Origin: Paragyromitra xinjiangensis
Taxonomy: Eukaryota > Ascomycota > Pezizomycetes > Pezizales > Discinaceae
Assembly (NCBI GenBank): GCA_038503065.1
Contig: JBCAMK010000005.1
Coordinates: forward strand, 1 to 64,000
Direction: 5' to 3'
DNA: 64,000 nucleotides
Shown: one piece after another, positions 1 through 12,400 of the stretch
Layout of the letters: every line of letters starts with the position of its first letter
Position numbering within the stretch: position 1 is the first letter of the stretch
Made by a program: the position numbers and the translations under genes
The notes under the pieces: model-generated
Told to the model about the DNA's origin: nothing
Seen by the model: the letters and a program-made list of their open reading frames with translations, nothing else
Database searches by the model: none

Positions 1-73
1 CTAATTTCCCACTTTGAAGAAATATTTTTGGCTGGCGTACAGCGCCTATTTTGCTTTTATTGAAAACTCATTG

Positions 74-245
74 ACCTGTTGTACAGTGCCTGTTTTCGTT
101 TTGGAGCGCTTCTCAGACCTGGCATATGGCAGCTTTTGATGCTTGCTGAGCCCGCGCGCACCTGGTATATGGCAGGTTTTTCGGCTTATTGGCCTCAAGC
201 GCACCTGGCATACGACACCTCTTACTATTTGTATAGGGAACGAAG
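74..245. repeat. Degenerate 43-bp tandem repeat
   Basis: The word ACCTG recurs at 74, 117, 160 and 203, exactly 43 bp apart. Each is followed by a diverged body (a GTATATGGCAG-like word, then T-rich sequence, then GCGC). A further degraded unit seems to precede 74. No coding function is visible. Confidence 0.6.
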
Positions 246-860
246 GGGGTAACCCCCTACCCCACCCCACCAGAAAGCCCTATAATGGACTCAGGGGGTG
301 CTTATTACCGTATAACCACATTCTCAGAAAAAATATCTTGTGGGATTTGGTGCCGACTGTCTAGCTTCCGGGCGCATTTTTCTTCTCAGAGACGTTGCTT
401 AACGAAAGAAAGAAAGAAAAGAACAGAACAACGGAAATCCATCGCTTATATACCCCACTTTCCATTCTATGACTAAGTCATACCACACTCCTTCTATCGG
501 GTGCAAGCGAAACCTAAAGAAAGAGAAAGAAACCATACACTGCCTCGGTTGCAACCACACCACAATCACATGCCCATCCTAATCCTCCGACTTCATTTCA
601 TCCGTGAAAAGGGCTGAGGTCTTTCCAAACTGCAGCACTAGCTTGCGGACACTGCATTAGTTACACACACCAAAATTTGTATGGAGGGTCAGATATCTTC
701 GTATGATATCAGGTGGTCATTGCTATAGGCTTTTTTTTACCGAATATTGTCTTTTTCGCGCTCAGCAATCAATTATTTCCGCTGTGTTTTAGCCCCTACC
801 CCCCCCAACTTTCCTGGTTTCCGCGGTATAATCATCATAGGAGAGGGATCTACACACATT
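246..860. other. Spacer between two repeat tracts
   Basis: Short open frames here have no protein-like composition. I see a purine-rich stretch near 400-425 and a T-run near 730. Nothing functional is recognised. Confidence 0.4.
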
Positions 861-1815
861 GCCTCGATTAGCAAATCGCCACGCTCATACCTGCTGACGG
901 AGGAGGAAACTCACCTCCTGTCGAACCCACGCACATTCCCTTGATTAGCAAATCACCACGTCCACGCTGGCAAGAAGAAACTCACGGCCTGTCAAATCCG
1001 CGCACACCACCTTGATCAGCAAATCGCCACGCCCACGCCCACGCTGGTTGACGGATGGAGAAACTCACAATCTGTCGAACCCACGCACATCGCCTTGATC
1101 AGCAAATCGCCGCGTCTACGCTGGCTGAAAGAGGAAGAAACTCACCTCCTGCCGAACCCACGCACATCGCCTTGATCAGCAAATCGCCGCGTCTACGCTG
1201 GCAAGAAGAAACTCACGGCCTGTCAAATCCGCGCACACCACCTTGATCAGCAAATCGCCACGCCCACGCTGGCAAGAAGAAACTCACGGCCTGTCAAATC
1301 CGCGCACACCACCTTGATCAGCAAATCGCCACGCCCACGCCCACGCTGGTTGACGGATGGAGAAACTCACAAACTGTCGAACCCACGCACATCGCCTTGA
1401 TCAGCAAATCGCCGCGTCTACGCTGGCTGAAAGAGGAAGAAACTCACCTCCTGCCGAACCCACGCACATCGCCTTGATCAGCAAATCGCCGCGTCTACGC
1501 TGGCAAGAAGAAACTCACGGCCTGTCAAATCCGCGCACACCACCTTGATCAGCAAATCGCCACGCCCACGCTGGCTGAGGAAGGAAGAAATTCACCTCCT
1601 GTCGAGCTCGCGCACATCGCCTTGATCAGCAAATCGCCACGCCCACGCCCACGCTGGCTGACGGAGGAAGAAACTCACAATCTGTCGAACCCGCGCACAT
1701 CGCCTTGATCAGCAAATTGCCACGCCCACGCCCACGCTGGCTGACGGAGGGAGAAACTCACTCCCTGTCGAACCCATGCACATCGCCTTGATCAGCAAAT
1801 CGCCACGTCTACGCT
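861..1815. repeat. Minisatellite of 71/77/83-bp units with a higher-order period
   Basis: The landmark GCAAATC recurs at 871, 948, 1019, 1102, 1179, 1250, 1321, 1404, 1481, 1552, 1629, 1712 and 1795. Spacings are only 71, 77 or 83 bp, in 6-bp steps. Part of the step is gain or loss of a CCCACG hexamer, and part is presence or absence of a TGA-containing segment before the GAAGAAACTCAC core. A block of 83+77+71+71 bp (302 bp) at 1019-1320 is repeated almost exactly at 1321-1622. The array ends about 45 bp past the stop codon of the minus-strand gene at 1859. Confidence 0.9.
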
Positions 1816-1858
1816 GGCTGAAGAAGGAGATCAACTTAAGAAACAGCTAGAAAATAAC

Positions 1859-3120
1859 TCACTCAGCTTCTGTAATGCCCTGTGACTGTTCCAAATTCTT
1901 TAAAACAACGTGTAGGCGCCGAAAGTGCTTGACCTCTTCTGCATCAAACAATCCACCACTTCCCTCCAGCCGTATCATCTGTGTGTCCGTATTAGAATCG
2001 TCTAAAACGCTTACTCCTGGGTCATCATCTCTAAGTTCCTGAATCCGGTCCTCCGAAGATATCTGGAACCAGGTGGCGCAGCGCTTGCTATATCAGAATA
2101 AGTCAGAGGCTGAGGGCACTACCTGTAATGGACCGAGGCATAGATTGAACACCAGATATCGATGAACTCACCATCGTACCCGCTTCAGATTCTCGGTTTC
2201 GGTTCCAGTGTAGGAGAAATTACAGGAAGGACAATTGTGTTCTGTCGTGTTAGCGTCTTTATGCTTCCGGATCAACATTGCCATGGACAGTGTCATGCCT
2301 GGCCTGATGGCAACGTTCCATCCATTCGCTGTTAAAGCAGCCCCATTGCTTTCGTCCAAAATCTCAAATCTCCCCGCTTCTACCCAGCTGTTGCCAACAG
2401 AATCCCTGAAGCTCAACTTAAGCAATTCATGAAAACCCTAGAAGATTTTAGCATCCTCAAGCGTCAACCAACACTTTGGGATTTAATAACATACCTTCCA
2501 CGTTTCACACATATGAAGTGGGAAAGGCATTTCCCTATCCAGTGCGTCTATAAATCGGATAGATTCCATGTCGGGACATCCATTTAGAGACGGAAGGATC
2601 TTCTGCATGTTGGCAAGGACAATATTGCTCTCTTGAGTCATCCTCCTGTGAACAACACGCCAATTAATGACAGATTCTGCACGAATTTGAAAGCAACGTA
2701 CGTATTGTAGGCATGCAGAAAGGAATATAGACAGCTAATCTGGCTGCCAAGATTGTCCACCGATTTCTCAAGTCGATTCCTCCGGTATAGTCCCCACTGG
2801 AGCTCTCTCACAACATCTTTTCTTCTCTTATATTCACCATCACCCGACAGACTTTTTTCCATGTATCTTTTGTTTTTTCCATCGAGCTCCTGCAAAAGCT
2901 GCCAACATTTCGAAAGTTGCTTTCCGACAGGTTCTGAAGTTGATGGTAGTAATTCTAAGTCGGTAATGGATTGACGGAAACTTTCAAGAGATCCTCTGAA
3001 AATCTCCAGTTGTGTCGCGAGGTCCATGTGCGCAGCTGGGGACTCGCGTATATTTATGCATGTATTGAAGGAAAGGCTGACAACAGCGATAATATCACCG
3101 AGGCTGAAACCGAAAGACAT
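1859..3120 (-). CDS. STAND-like N-terminal + ubiquitin-like domain + zinc ribbon protein
   Basis: I rebuilt four exons (3120-2702, 2645-2495, 2437-2172, 2087-1859) giving 354 residues; all junctions agree in phase. The start MSFGFSLGD is typical of the N-terminal helical domain of fungal NACHT/STAND-family proteins. A ubiquitin-like domain follows at about residues 167-245 (landmarks FIDALDRE, CETWKGFHELL, RPGMTLSM), close to the fungal ULD_2 family. A CPSC ... CKRC pair then forms a likely zinc ribbon; the CKRC half exists only after splicing at the GTGAGT donor at 2171. The C-terminus is acidic. No nucleotide-binding or repeat domain is present, so this looks like an adaptor-type relative rather than a receptor. 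The exact role is unknown. Confidence 0.8.
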
Positions 3121-6092
3121 CGTAGACACAGAACCTAGAGGCGAGAAATTGTTATGTGCACAGTGAAAAGAAAGATACCAAAGTGAAGCGATCTGGTGGT
3201 AATAGAGTCTATGAACGCCAAAGGTGAGCGGGGTCGTCAAGCATCAACCATTAGAGCGTCCAACAAGCGAAGCGAAAGATATCTGACCAATCCAGCTCCG
3301 TGCCCCACCGAGTCGAATGAAAAGAGCTCTGAGGCCACCCGACGTATGATCCACATCCCTCAGTGAATCGCTGGATTTTAAATTGGGCTGCAGTTGGGAA
3401 ATGCGGGTGTCGGTGCAACAGCTAGCTCCCGCGATTAATTTCGGCACCCCAGATCGTGCCATTCAAGAAACCCGTCATGTATGCATCCCACATCAACTCC
3501 TTGATTGATCGTAGATGGTTTTTCCGTTTTTATTTCCCGTTCTCTCGGAACTCGACCGAATGTATTTTAATTCCAGTTGGGCGCAGGAATTCCGATAGTT
3601 CCACCTCATACGAAGTAGTGCATAGAGTGCACGTGTTGACGCGTGCGCGTATCCTTTCGCGCGAGAGACATTTCCCACCCAACCTTCAAGGTCCCAACAA
3701 AGTAACTCCCTAGCCCTAACTTAGCGCTTAGATAAAATCCGATGTTTTTTTATTCCTTTCTCCGGTTACCACCTACTGGAGCGGCAAGCCTTTAGTTCTC
3801 ATAATTGGGCTTTTGCTAAATCACTTTCATTTATTCACCAAATGAGTATGCCTGCGATACGTGGATAAGCAGAAGTCAAAATAATTTACCAAGTAAGAGG
3901 GTAATTTATCCCACCGAACTAGAATAGCTAAGATATACTAGCAGATGAATCTTCAGCTTTCAAATAACAGGGCCTAAACAATCTAGTATATTCTCTTTAG
4001 AGAGTAATAATATGCATTTCTACCTAGACTCGAGTGAGAAATAATGACGCTCGCTTCCCAAATTTTATACCTAGCACCGAAAGACAGTTTTTTAACGGTA
4101 AGGACGCTTGTGGTCATAACTACTGAACTTTCAACAAAAAAACAAGTTAAAAGGCGATAAAACTTGCCTTAAGGCCCTTACTCGCTCACCTTATTTCAAG
4201 ACTTCGCTGCCCGGGAGTCACTCTACCCCAACATCGGTTGCACGTAAGGTGAGCTCTCAATAGACAACACAAAGGTCTGCCTGGAGGGACAAGAGGCAAG
4301 AATCAAAGAGGAGCTTTTTGTCTATCGGGCGGACCCGGGGTTCGTCGCCTAACGTGAATGGATGCCTCCACATTCCCGCGGGGGCGTGTTACCCGAGGAG
4401 AGGCAAGATAGTGGATGGGGAAGTCAGCAGCAGAATCTCTCTTCTATCGGTAGTGTGACTACAGAGAACCGGCAAGGCGAATCCAAATCTGCTGCAAGCG
4501 AATTAGTTATCGAGACGCTAGAAGATAGCCGGCGAAAGCGGCAAGAGCGCTGGTGGGCGGGAGAGTTTGGAAAAAAGATCGAAGCCATGAGAGGTTGTGC
4601 GGTTGGGGAGCTTCCGGCGTGTAAGATCGGAGTAATGTTTAACCAGACCAGTAAACCTTGGCGAGTGAGTATTCGTGTGGCAAGGCTGGAATAAATAGCC
4701 TGTGAATATTCACTTGTTAGTCACGGATAAAAAGTAACCTCTTAGGGATGCGTACCATATTCATCGCGGCGTGTGCGACAGCAGCACTTTATATCATTAT
4801 CAATTACTAGTAGGGTTCAAGGCTGCCTAGAGCACCAGGCAGGAGCCAACGAACGTGAATTATGGCCTGACTTATTATCGGCCAGGTTTTCGGGTTGCCC
4901 GTATTCATATATGCATACTCCAGGCAAGTTTTCTCAGCTATCACGAGAACTCTCGGAACACTGTTGGTGCTTTTGTTGTTCCATGTATAAAATGGTATAT
5001 ACGATGAGAATTTTTGTTGGTGCTTCGTTGTGGTTAGAAAGATTATTTTAGAAGATGAAGTTTTCATGTTCATCTTCGAAGTTAATAGCTTCTCATGGTT
5101 GTTATCTCGCTCGATTGGTTAACCGATTAGGTACATCCAAACACCTAGGTTATTGTACTATCTCCCTCACGGGGATAAATCTATGATTTATTCTTTTTTA
5201 GTTAGGGAGCCCCTTTGACAACCTTTCCGTCAACACAGTATGTAGCTCGAATTATTTCAAACATACATGTACGTATAAACTGGGGAATAAGCATTGTTAA
5301 GACAGTTATAGCTCTAATTTACACGTACTTTACTCTGCGCGGCATGTTTCTAGCTTAGCGAGTTAATTTGAACCTCGATAGTGCCAGGAACGACTTGACC
5401 GCTTTCTTTGCGGTATTCTGAACGGAAGGAATCATAGTGTAGGTTGCATGCACTTGGACTATAAATAAATAAAGTTGGATTTGAAGGGGGCAAAAGAATG
5501 AGAACGATTTGAAGGGACGAAACGAGTGAGAACGTATGATGTAGATCTTCTGGAACGCAGCATTACATGATGAATGTTATATGAAAATCTCCTCACCTCT
5601 GTGATTTTTAAAAGGAAGTTGAGAGACGAATTCAAATTAGGATATGAAGGGAAGATGAAATGAAAAAGATCATACCTATCTGTAGACCTCCAAAAACTCT
5701 ACTCCAGTGTAGTTCAGATGTGCAGGGGTTCAGCTAGAAGGGGATAGCGGAGTTATTTACCGAATATCTCCTCATCATATCTTGTATCTCATTTCTTTTT
5801 TCCCGCTAAACGCATTCTGGTGGCGGCTCGTTCCTTGGAATGGTGGACGCGTGTTCGCTTAACCGGTTTGTTCTCCTCTCGGTGGGACATCACAGCCTCA
5901 TGTCTCGATAGGTATGTAATCGTTATTCCCCCATCTCCAACTCGGCAACGTGACTGACCTGTCACACTCGCTTAGCGCAGGCGCTCTGCCAAGTAAACAC
6001 CCCCGCCCGTACCCCTCAGGTACAGGGGCATATATATACATGCGTATCCGTGTATCTTCTACCGTGTCCCCGGTTTCCGGATCCCAACTGTA
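3121..6092. other. Long spacer with no supported gene
   Basis: About 3 kb of AT-rich sequence. The only notable open frame is 4362-4694 (plus, 110 codons; Ser/Gln-rich start, then an Arg/Lys/Trp-rich stretch). It has no recognised domain and could be a relic exon. I see no RNA genes or clear inverted repeats. Confidence 0.35.
4362..4694 (+). CDS. Doubtful 110-codon open frame, possible relic
   Basis: Not recognised. The frame runs from ATG to TAA with a low-complexity first half and a basic, Trp-containing middle (landmark RRKRQERWW). No signal peptide, membrane segment or flanking splice sites stand out. It may be a fragment of an older gene or chance. Confidence 0.2.
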   Translation: MPPHSRGGVLPEERQDSGWGSQQQNLSSIGSVTTENRQGESKSAASELVIETLEDSRRKRQERWWAGEFGKKIEAMRGCAVGELPACKIGVMFNQTSKPWRVSIRVARLE

Positions 6093-7704
6093 AAATGGCT
6101 TTCCCGAGGACCATCGATGTGGATAAGAATTTCGTCCGTTTCCCCTTCGCCTTTCATCCTATGGCCAAGCCGTGTTGATTTGATTTTATAGGGTGAATCA
6201 GCCTCTGATAGTAGTACCGGATCTTTGTGCGTTGTCACACCCGTCTGCGTGAAGGTGGAGCTAATCATGCGATTAGGAGCGAGTTTAGCACTGAGTCTCT
6301 AACTTCTAGTATCTATGAGTATGTTTACCTTCGTGAGCGGCTAAAAAGTCTCTAAAACTAGGGTGTAGATACCGTTACGAGAATGGGAGGAGGTACCATG
6401 CCTTTAAGGAGGGGTGAGTACCCCTACCGTATACAATGTATACAGTGAAGTAACGTATTAATTTGGGGCATTGTAGGAAATATATGCTTCCGAATGACGA
6501 AGTATGATTTTGCGATCCGCGCGCGATGAATTAACGGGATGTTAACAGTATCTACCGGTACAGACGGAGCAAGACAGGCAAGCTGTAATCTCTCCCCTAA
6601 ATGATGCACAGGTTAACGGAGAGAAAACAGACTCGATATCTTACACCACACCTATCTCATCATGATGAACGATAATCTCATCCTCGCGCCAATCGATCCA
6701 AACCCCCAAAAGATTCTCGATATTGGAACTGGCACTGGAATATGGGCGATCGATGCTGGAGAGTGTGTTGCTACCCCTACTTTCCGATGATGAAGAATAT
6801 AAAAGTAGACGTTTACTAACCCCAATAGGCGATATCCGTCTGCCAAAGTGATTGGCACAGATCTTTCCCCGATCCAACCATCTTGGTAACTCTATCTTCC
6901 AATAAACTCCTAGAATCGTCCTCCTAGCTCATTCTTCTATGTTTCCTTACGCTTTCCGCGATGCAAATATGCTTCAAAGCTGACTTTTGGTTCGATGGTC
7001 CGTAAAGGGTCCCACCAAACGTGCAATTCGAAATAGATGATGCGGAATCCGATTGGACATTTAAAGAGAATTCCTTTGATTTGATACATATCCGGCATCT
7101 TACCGGTGCTATAAAAGACTGGGGAAAGTTGTTCCGTGAGGCTTATAGGTCAGCCCGACACCTCCGTGATTGAAGATAGAGGATTACGGTGGGATAGCTA
7201 ACTGCGATGATGGTAGGGCTTGCAAACCGGGAGGATGGATTGACGTCGCCGAATACGAGATGGCGCTCTATAGCGACGACGGGACACTGCGCGATGATCA
7301 AGAGCTCAAAATATTTTATGACCTTGTTTCCAAAGCCGCCGACACGACCGGTTTGCCCCTAATCCACACACTCGCCGGTGTTTCAATCACTCTGATTTTC
7401 GTTTCCTGTTATAGGTCGTGGCTTCGGCATATCAAAAAGTCTCAAGCCCCTCATCGAGAGAGTCGGTTTTACTAAAGTTCACCACCAAGTAGCTAAGATC
7501 CCCGTGGGTCCTTGGGCAGCTGACCGGAAACAAAAAGAGATGGGAGCTTACGTCTTGCTGTCCGCCGAAAGCGGGTTCGAAGCGTTCGGGATACAGCTCT
7601 TTACTAATGTGTTGGGGATGGGGGTGGATAAAGCGCACCATATCATACAGGAAGCTTTGAAACAGGCGAAGAGTAAGAGAGTTCATTCGTATGGCATACA
7701 GTGA
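6093..7704 (+). CDS. LaeA-like SAM-dependent methyltransferase, one junction unresolved
   Basis: Phase-matched exons are 6192-6226, 6277-6318, 6369-6413, 6477-6501, about 6620-6762, 6829-6885, 7008-7148, 7217-7350 and 7415-7704. They read as the fungal LaeA/methyltransferase fold: an N-terminal YRYENGRRYHAF and YMLPNDE region, motif I ILDIGTGTGIWAID, then LSPIQPSW, the VPPNVQFEIDDAE segment, HLTGAIKDW, KPGGWIDVAEYE and a C-terminal IPVGPWAAD block. The first ATG (6093 is a candidate) is not certain. Between 6501 and about 6620 no GT..AG pair keeps the frame, and an in-frame TAA lies at 6614-6616, so this copy may be disrupted or use an unusual splice. LaeA-like proteins act in the nucleus on secondary metabolism and development; cytosolic small-molecule methyltransferases share the same fold. 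Confidence 0.7.
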
Positions 7705-9447
7705 GTTCTCTTTTCTGAATATAGATTGGAGTGTGTTTTTGGAGGAGAGATAACGTGATTACGAAGTGAATGAGGAAATGCTAACCTTGGGAAAGTCACC
7801 TTTATTATGGGCAGAAGCCCCATCCAGCTTAGAGGGAAATGCAAGCAATGGGATCTATGATTGTATCTATCAGGAGGTGTGTGAGGAATTGATTATCGTG
7901 TAAGGAGTAGAACGATTTTTCCCAATGTTTCAGCTGGCGTGCCTCTCGGTTTCCGTGCCCCAGTGAAGCAGGTATAGTCTTTTTGTAGATTGTTCTTCTC
8001 ATCACTATCCGATGACTTGATATATTTTGGTTGATATAAGAACTATACATTCACTTCCTAACCAATTTAAATAGGCCGGGATTCGTCCGGCCTACACCTA
8101 AGCCCGAGAAATCACCCCTGTCATGTGCGGTAGAAAAATAATACTGCCTTATACGATATTACGCAGTCTAATACTATCTATAATAGTCCACCTATATATA
8201 TCTACATATATCTACATGTTTACGCTATACTGCCCCACTTTTGAACCTGCTTCCTGCCATTGTGGCTCGCTCAACATTGGGGTTTTTTGCAGCAGTCTGA
8301 GGGGCCGAGGGGTTTATTAAAGAGTTTATCTTCGTTTTGTTCGTAGTAAAGCTTAAGAGCCAAAACCTTTCTTTGATTCCATACAATTCAACTTACTACA
8401 TGATATCTAAACGAAGGCCTAGTAATTGCAGAAAAATCTGGGCCAGTACTTCGCCAAATATTTTTGGGGAGTACTTTATAAAGGACCGGTGAAAGTACTT
8501 GCTGATCAGTTTTCGCGGGCGCTTCGGGCCCGGGCCGCTAGCGGATTTATGACTCTTCCTGATTTCGAGATACCTGGGTTTATAGACTGAACAGGACTTT
8601 TAAGCCGTTATCAAGGTCTTCTTACGTACATATATTTCAAGCCTAGGGCACCAAATACAACTGGTCGTGCTACGGCCGTGTGAGAGCTTCCCAAAGACAT
8701 GCCCCCCATGCGAGGCGAACCCACGTGGCTTTTGGTTAGCATGGTGAGAGCATTACAAAACCCCTAGATAATATCGTAGTCGCGCCCAAAGATCGGATAG
8801 TCACCCCTATTGAGAGTCTCCTTATTTTCATGAATCATGGTTAAAGGTTTACCTCCTTCCTAATCTTCCACTCTAGGACATGGAGAACTCCAAAATCCTT
8901 GGAGCCCCCTATAAGCATTGAGACGCCGAGTTTCCTATGTTAGCGAGTGACCTCATTTCGATTTATCTCTTGTTTCTTGCTGTCATAATTTGATGGGAAA
9001 AGGATGTTTTGATTAAAGTAAACCCTATACTATCAGGTTCCAAACATATCAGAACCGGTAGCCCAAGATATAAGAGTTTTTTCAAGAGAGGATATAAAGA
9101 CACCTAGTCCTACGCGGCAACTTCGAAAGTCCAGAGATCACTCAGTTCTCTAATTAATTGAAGTACACGAAAAGCCCCTAACGTAAAATTCGAGAGAACA
9201 CCAAGAGAAAACTTAGCCCGGAATCCGCTTCATCCGATAATTGGACATTCCGGATAGAAGAAGCAAAATATCCAAATCCTAGCGTCAAAAATCCGTTCCA
9301 TCGTAAAGACAATAAAGCTATCATTTAAACTGCTTATATAAAACATAAATGGAAGTAATAATAACGAATGGAAGTAACTGTCGCCACGCACCCTCCACCC
9401 ACGCTGATTACACCGAGTGACCCTCTATCTCCATAGGATCGCCGAAC
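7705..9447. other. Spacer, nothing recognised
   Basis: AT-rich sequence between the methyltransferase stop and the end of the NACHT-ankyrin gene. Short open frames lack protein-like composition; no tRNA-like or repeat signal was seen. Confidence 0.4.
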
Positions 9448-12400
9448 CTAAGGACCCATCTCGAATAAGGTAGGCTTCATCCTTTCTGTTTCGGCACTGA
9501 ATTCCGCATCTAGTTCGTGAAGTCCTGCTGCCTGAGAGAAACTAGGGCCCATGCGATAGAATTGGACTTTCTCAGGTTTAATAATTTTTTTCAGGCCTTT
9601 GAATGTGCTTGAAGCATGAGATTTCATTAGGGAAATTATCGGTAGGTGATTTTTGGCGATGGCTATCTCTAGTGGCGTACATCCATTGATGTCCATGACA
9701 TCGATTTTCGCACCTTTCTCCAACAGTTCGCTGACCATTTCCACCTTTCCGTATCGTGTTGCCCAGTGCAATGGGAGATCCTCTCCGTGGCTCCAGGCAG
9801 CAGATTTGGCATCAGGTTTGGCGCCATGGTCGAGTAAGATCTTTACAATCGAGCTATACCCACCGCGAGCTGCGAGATCCAATGGTGTCCATCCAAAACT
9901 TTTCGTTTTGGCGTAAAAACGTCGGTCGACTATCGCTCTCACTGCCGCCTCGTGACCGTGCCTAGCAGCAAGGCAAAGCGGCGTCCATCCACAACTCTCC
10001 TCAAAATACAAACAGTAAATTTCTTGGGTCGCGGGCACATCGCGCATCAGCTCAGTTATAACGGCTGCATGGCCATTTCTAGCTGCCAAACAGAGTGGTG
10101 TCCAGCCATCTCTCCTTGCACGCTCGCTCCTGGGGTCGATCCCCGCGTCCAATAAGCTCCTGACGATCTGAGTAAGACCCGCATCAGATGCAGCGGGTAA
10201 CAGCGAATACATAACCTCCTCTCGGTGCTCACGATCTCGAAGTTGAGATAACATGAACCGCCTAAAGATTATCGTGTTACCACCTTTTGCAGCTGAAATT
10301 ATCAAAGCGGGTACAGAAACCCAACTCCACTCAGACCGGTCGAACATCCGCAGTAACATAGATTGCGCGGTGAAACTACCCGAAGTGGCCCCTAGTACGA
10401 GCGAGTGGATGCTTCGAGCATAAATTTCCTCCTCCGCAATATATCCATCGGCGTGTAGCAATGTGTTGGCGACTGTAAATTTTCTGTGTATGATGGCCAC
10501 ATCTAGCGGGATGCACCCATTGCTGTCGGTCGCTCTGGTATTGGCACCTAAATATAAGAGCATATCCACCAATTCTTCATGCCCAAGTCGGGCGGCGAGA
10601 ATCAGTGCCGTCGACCCATTACCACTCTTCGCTTCAAGAATTTCCTGGTCTGAAGGTGACAATGTTTCCATTCCCCCCGAGTGCTGGACACTAGCAGTAT
10701 CATTGTGCAACAAAATTGCCGCTTCCCCCGGTCTTGATCTTGCAGGCACTGAGAAGTCTTCACTGAGTTCTAGGGGATTTAAATCAACCAGAGAAGCAGT
10801 GTTGTACCTCCAATAGCCTCTTTCTCTCACACTTACGTGGTGCTGCAAAAGTGTCACCGCCACCGATAGTTGATTATTACCAATGGCCAAATGGAGTGCT
10901 GGCCACCCATCGACAGTTCGATTTGTGAAATCTGCCCCACTGTCTAAGAGAAACTTTACTATCGCATGATGGCCAAATATCACCGCAAGATGCAGAATCG
11001 TTAAACCGTTATCGGTCCTGGCTTCAAGGTCCGCATGTTCGGAACTGAGCATCATTTGAAGAAGTCCGAGATGTCCACCCTCGGTTGCGCAGTGAAGCGC
11101 CAGAAATCCCCCATCCCCTCTATCTTGCATCATCAACTGATCAGCAGTTGGCCAACGAGATGGAAGAATACCGGGCCTAAGAAATTTGTATTCTAGCATT
11201 GTCCTCGCTATTCTCTCATCCCCCTTCCTGACCGCCATGTGAAACGGCGACCACCCATCAGAGTTCTTTCCCCCGAAATCAGCACCTTCCTTCAGAAGCT
11301 CAATTAAGACTTGTTCGTGGCCTAGACTGGCTGCTAAATGCAAAGCTGTTGAGCCGTCTGTATCAGTCTGGATATCAAGATCGATTCCTGGTTCACTGGC
11401 TAGCAATCGTACAATAGACAATTGATCAGCCATGGCTGCAACATGTAGTGGTGTGAATCCATCCGTCTTTGTGTTGATTGCGGATGCAAACCCATAGCTC
11501 CGTAGCATTATAGACGTCGTATCTACTTGCCCGAGTTTCACTACTGTATGAAACACCTCATTCATGATTTCTGTGAGGTGTAGATTCGGCCTAGCTTGGT
11601 CTTTTTCGAGAAGTAACATAGCAACCTGTTGATGTCCACTGGAAGCCGCTAAACTAACGGCTTTTGCAATAACCTCGTCTTCGTATTTTCTAAATCCTTC
11701 GACCTCTGATAAGACCTGGACTATCGCGCCATAGCCATTCCTTGATGCAAACCACAAAGGATGTTCGTCATCTCCGACCTTGCAGTTTAGGTATCTAGTC
11801 ATATTTGATCGCGAAGCTTTCGCCACAGCAAGTCTCACTAACGGCTCATGGGAGTTTTCCAAGGCCCAGCGAAATAGATCCAAATGCAGAGTTTGGGAAG
11901 GGTCACCATCTCCCCATGGCCGGAAATCAAAAAGCATCTTCCGTTCAAAGGCAAGAACTTCAAACAACTTCCAAAGATCGTTATCATCGGCTGAGAATAT
12001 CGAAGCATGTTCTACCCAATATTTGATGACGTAACTGAGAAGTCGGAACTTTTGTAACGGATTTTGAGGGGGCTTTCGGACAAAGGTAAGGTGCTTATCG
12101 AAATCAATGTCTGGAACTGAGCGCAATGGCGAGAATCTAGTTTTTCGGAGATGATTCCAGGCCCTGGCTTGCGTTTCGTTGAACCCAACCATATCCGGAA
12201 CCCACCCCGTAGTAGGAGATCCGAGAAGGAGGATTTGGGAAGGTGATAAGTGGTCTCTTCGGACAATTTGAGTTTCGAATTCCGCAAAATTGAGATAAGT
12301 GAGACAAATCTTGCCAGCCTCGATTCCTGCTTGGTGTAAAGTGAAGTGGAAATCTGCAAGGTTAAGTGAAATTTCTGATTCTGAGGGCTCCGACAACAAA

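Noticed and set aside
1055..1548. Two identical 63-codon frames
   Set aside because: They arise from the 302-bp duplication within the minisatellite and do not represent genes.
861..1815. CRISPR-like array
   Set aside because: Units are nearly identical throughout with no unique spacers, and the genome is fungal; it is a minisatellite.
7378..7414. 37-nt intron in the methyltransferase gene
   Set aside because: Too short, and it inserts nine residues absent from the family; the donor at 7351 gives a 64-nt intron and the conserved sequence.
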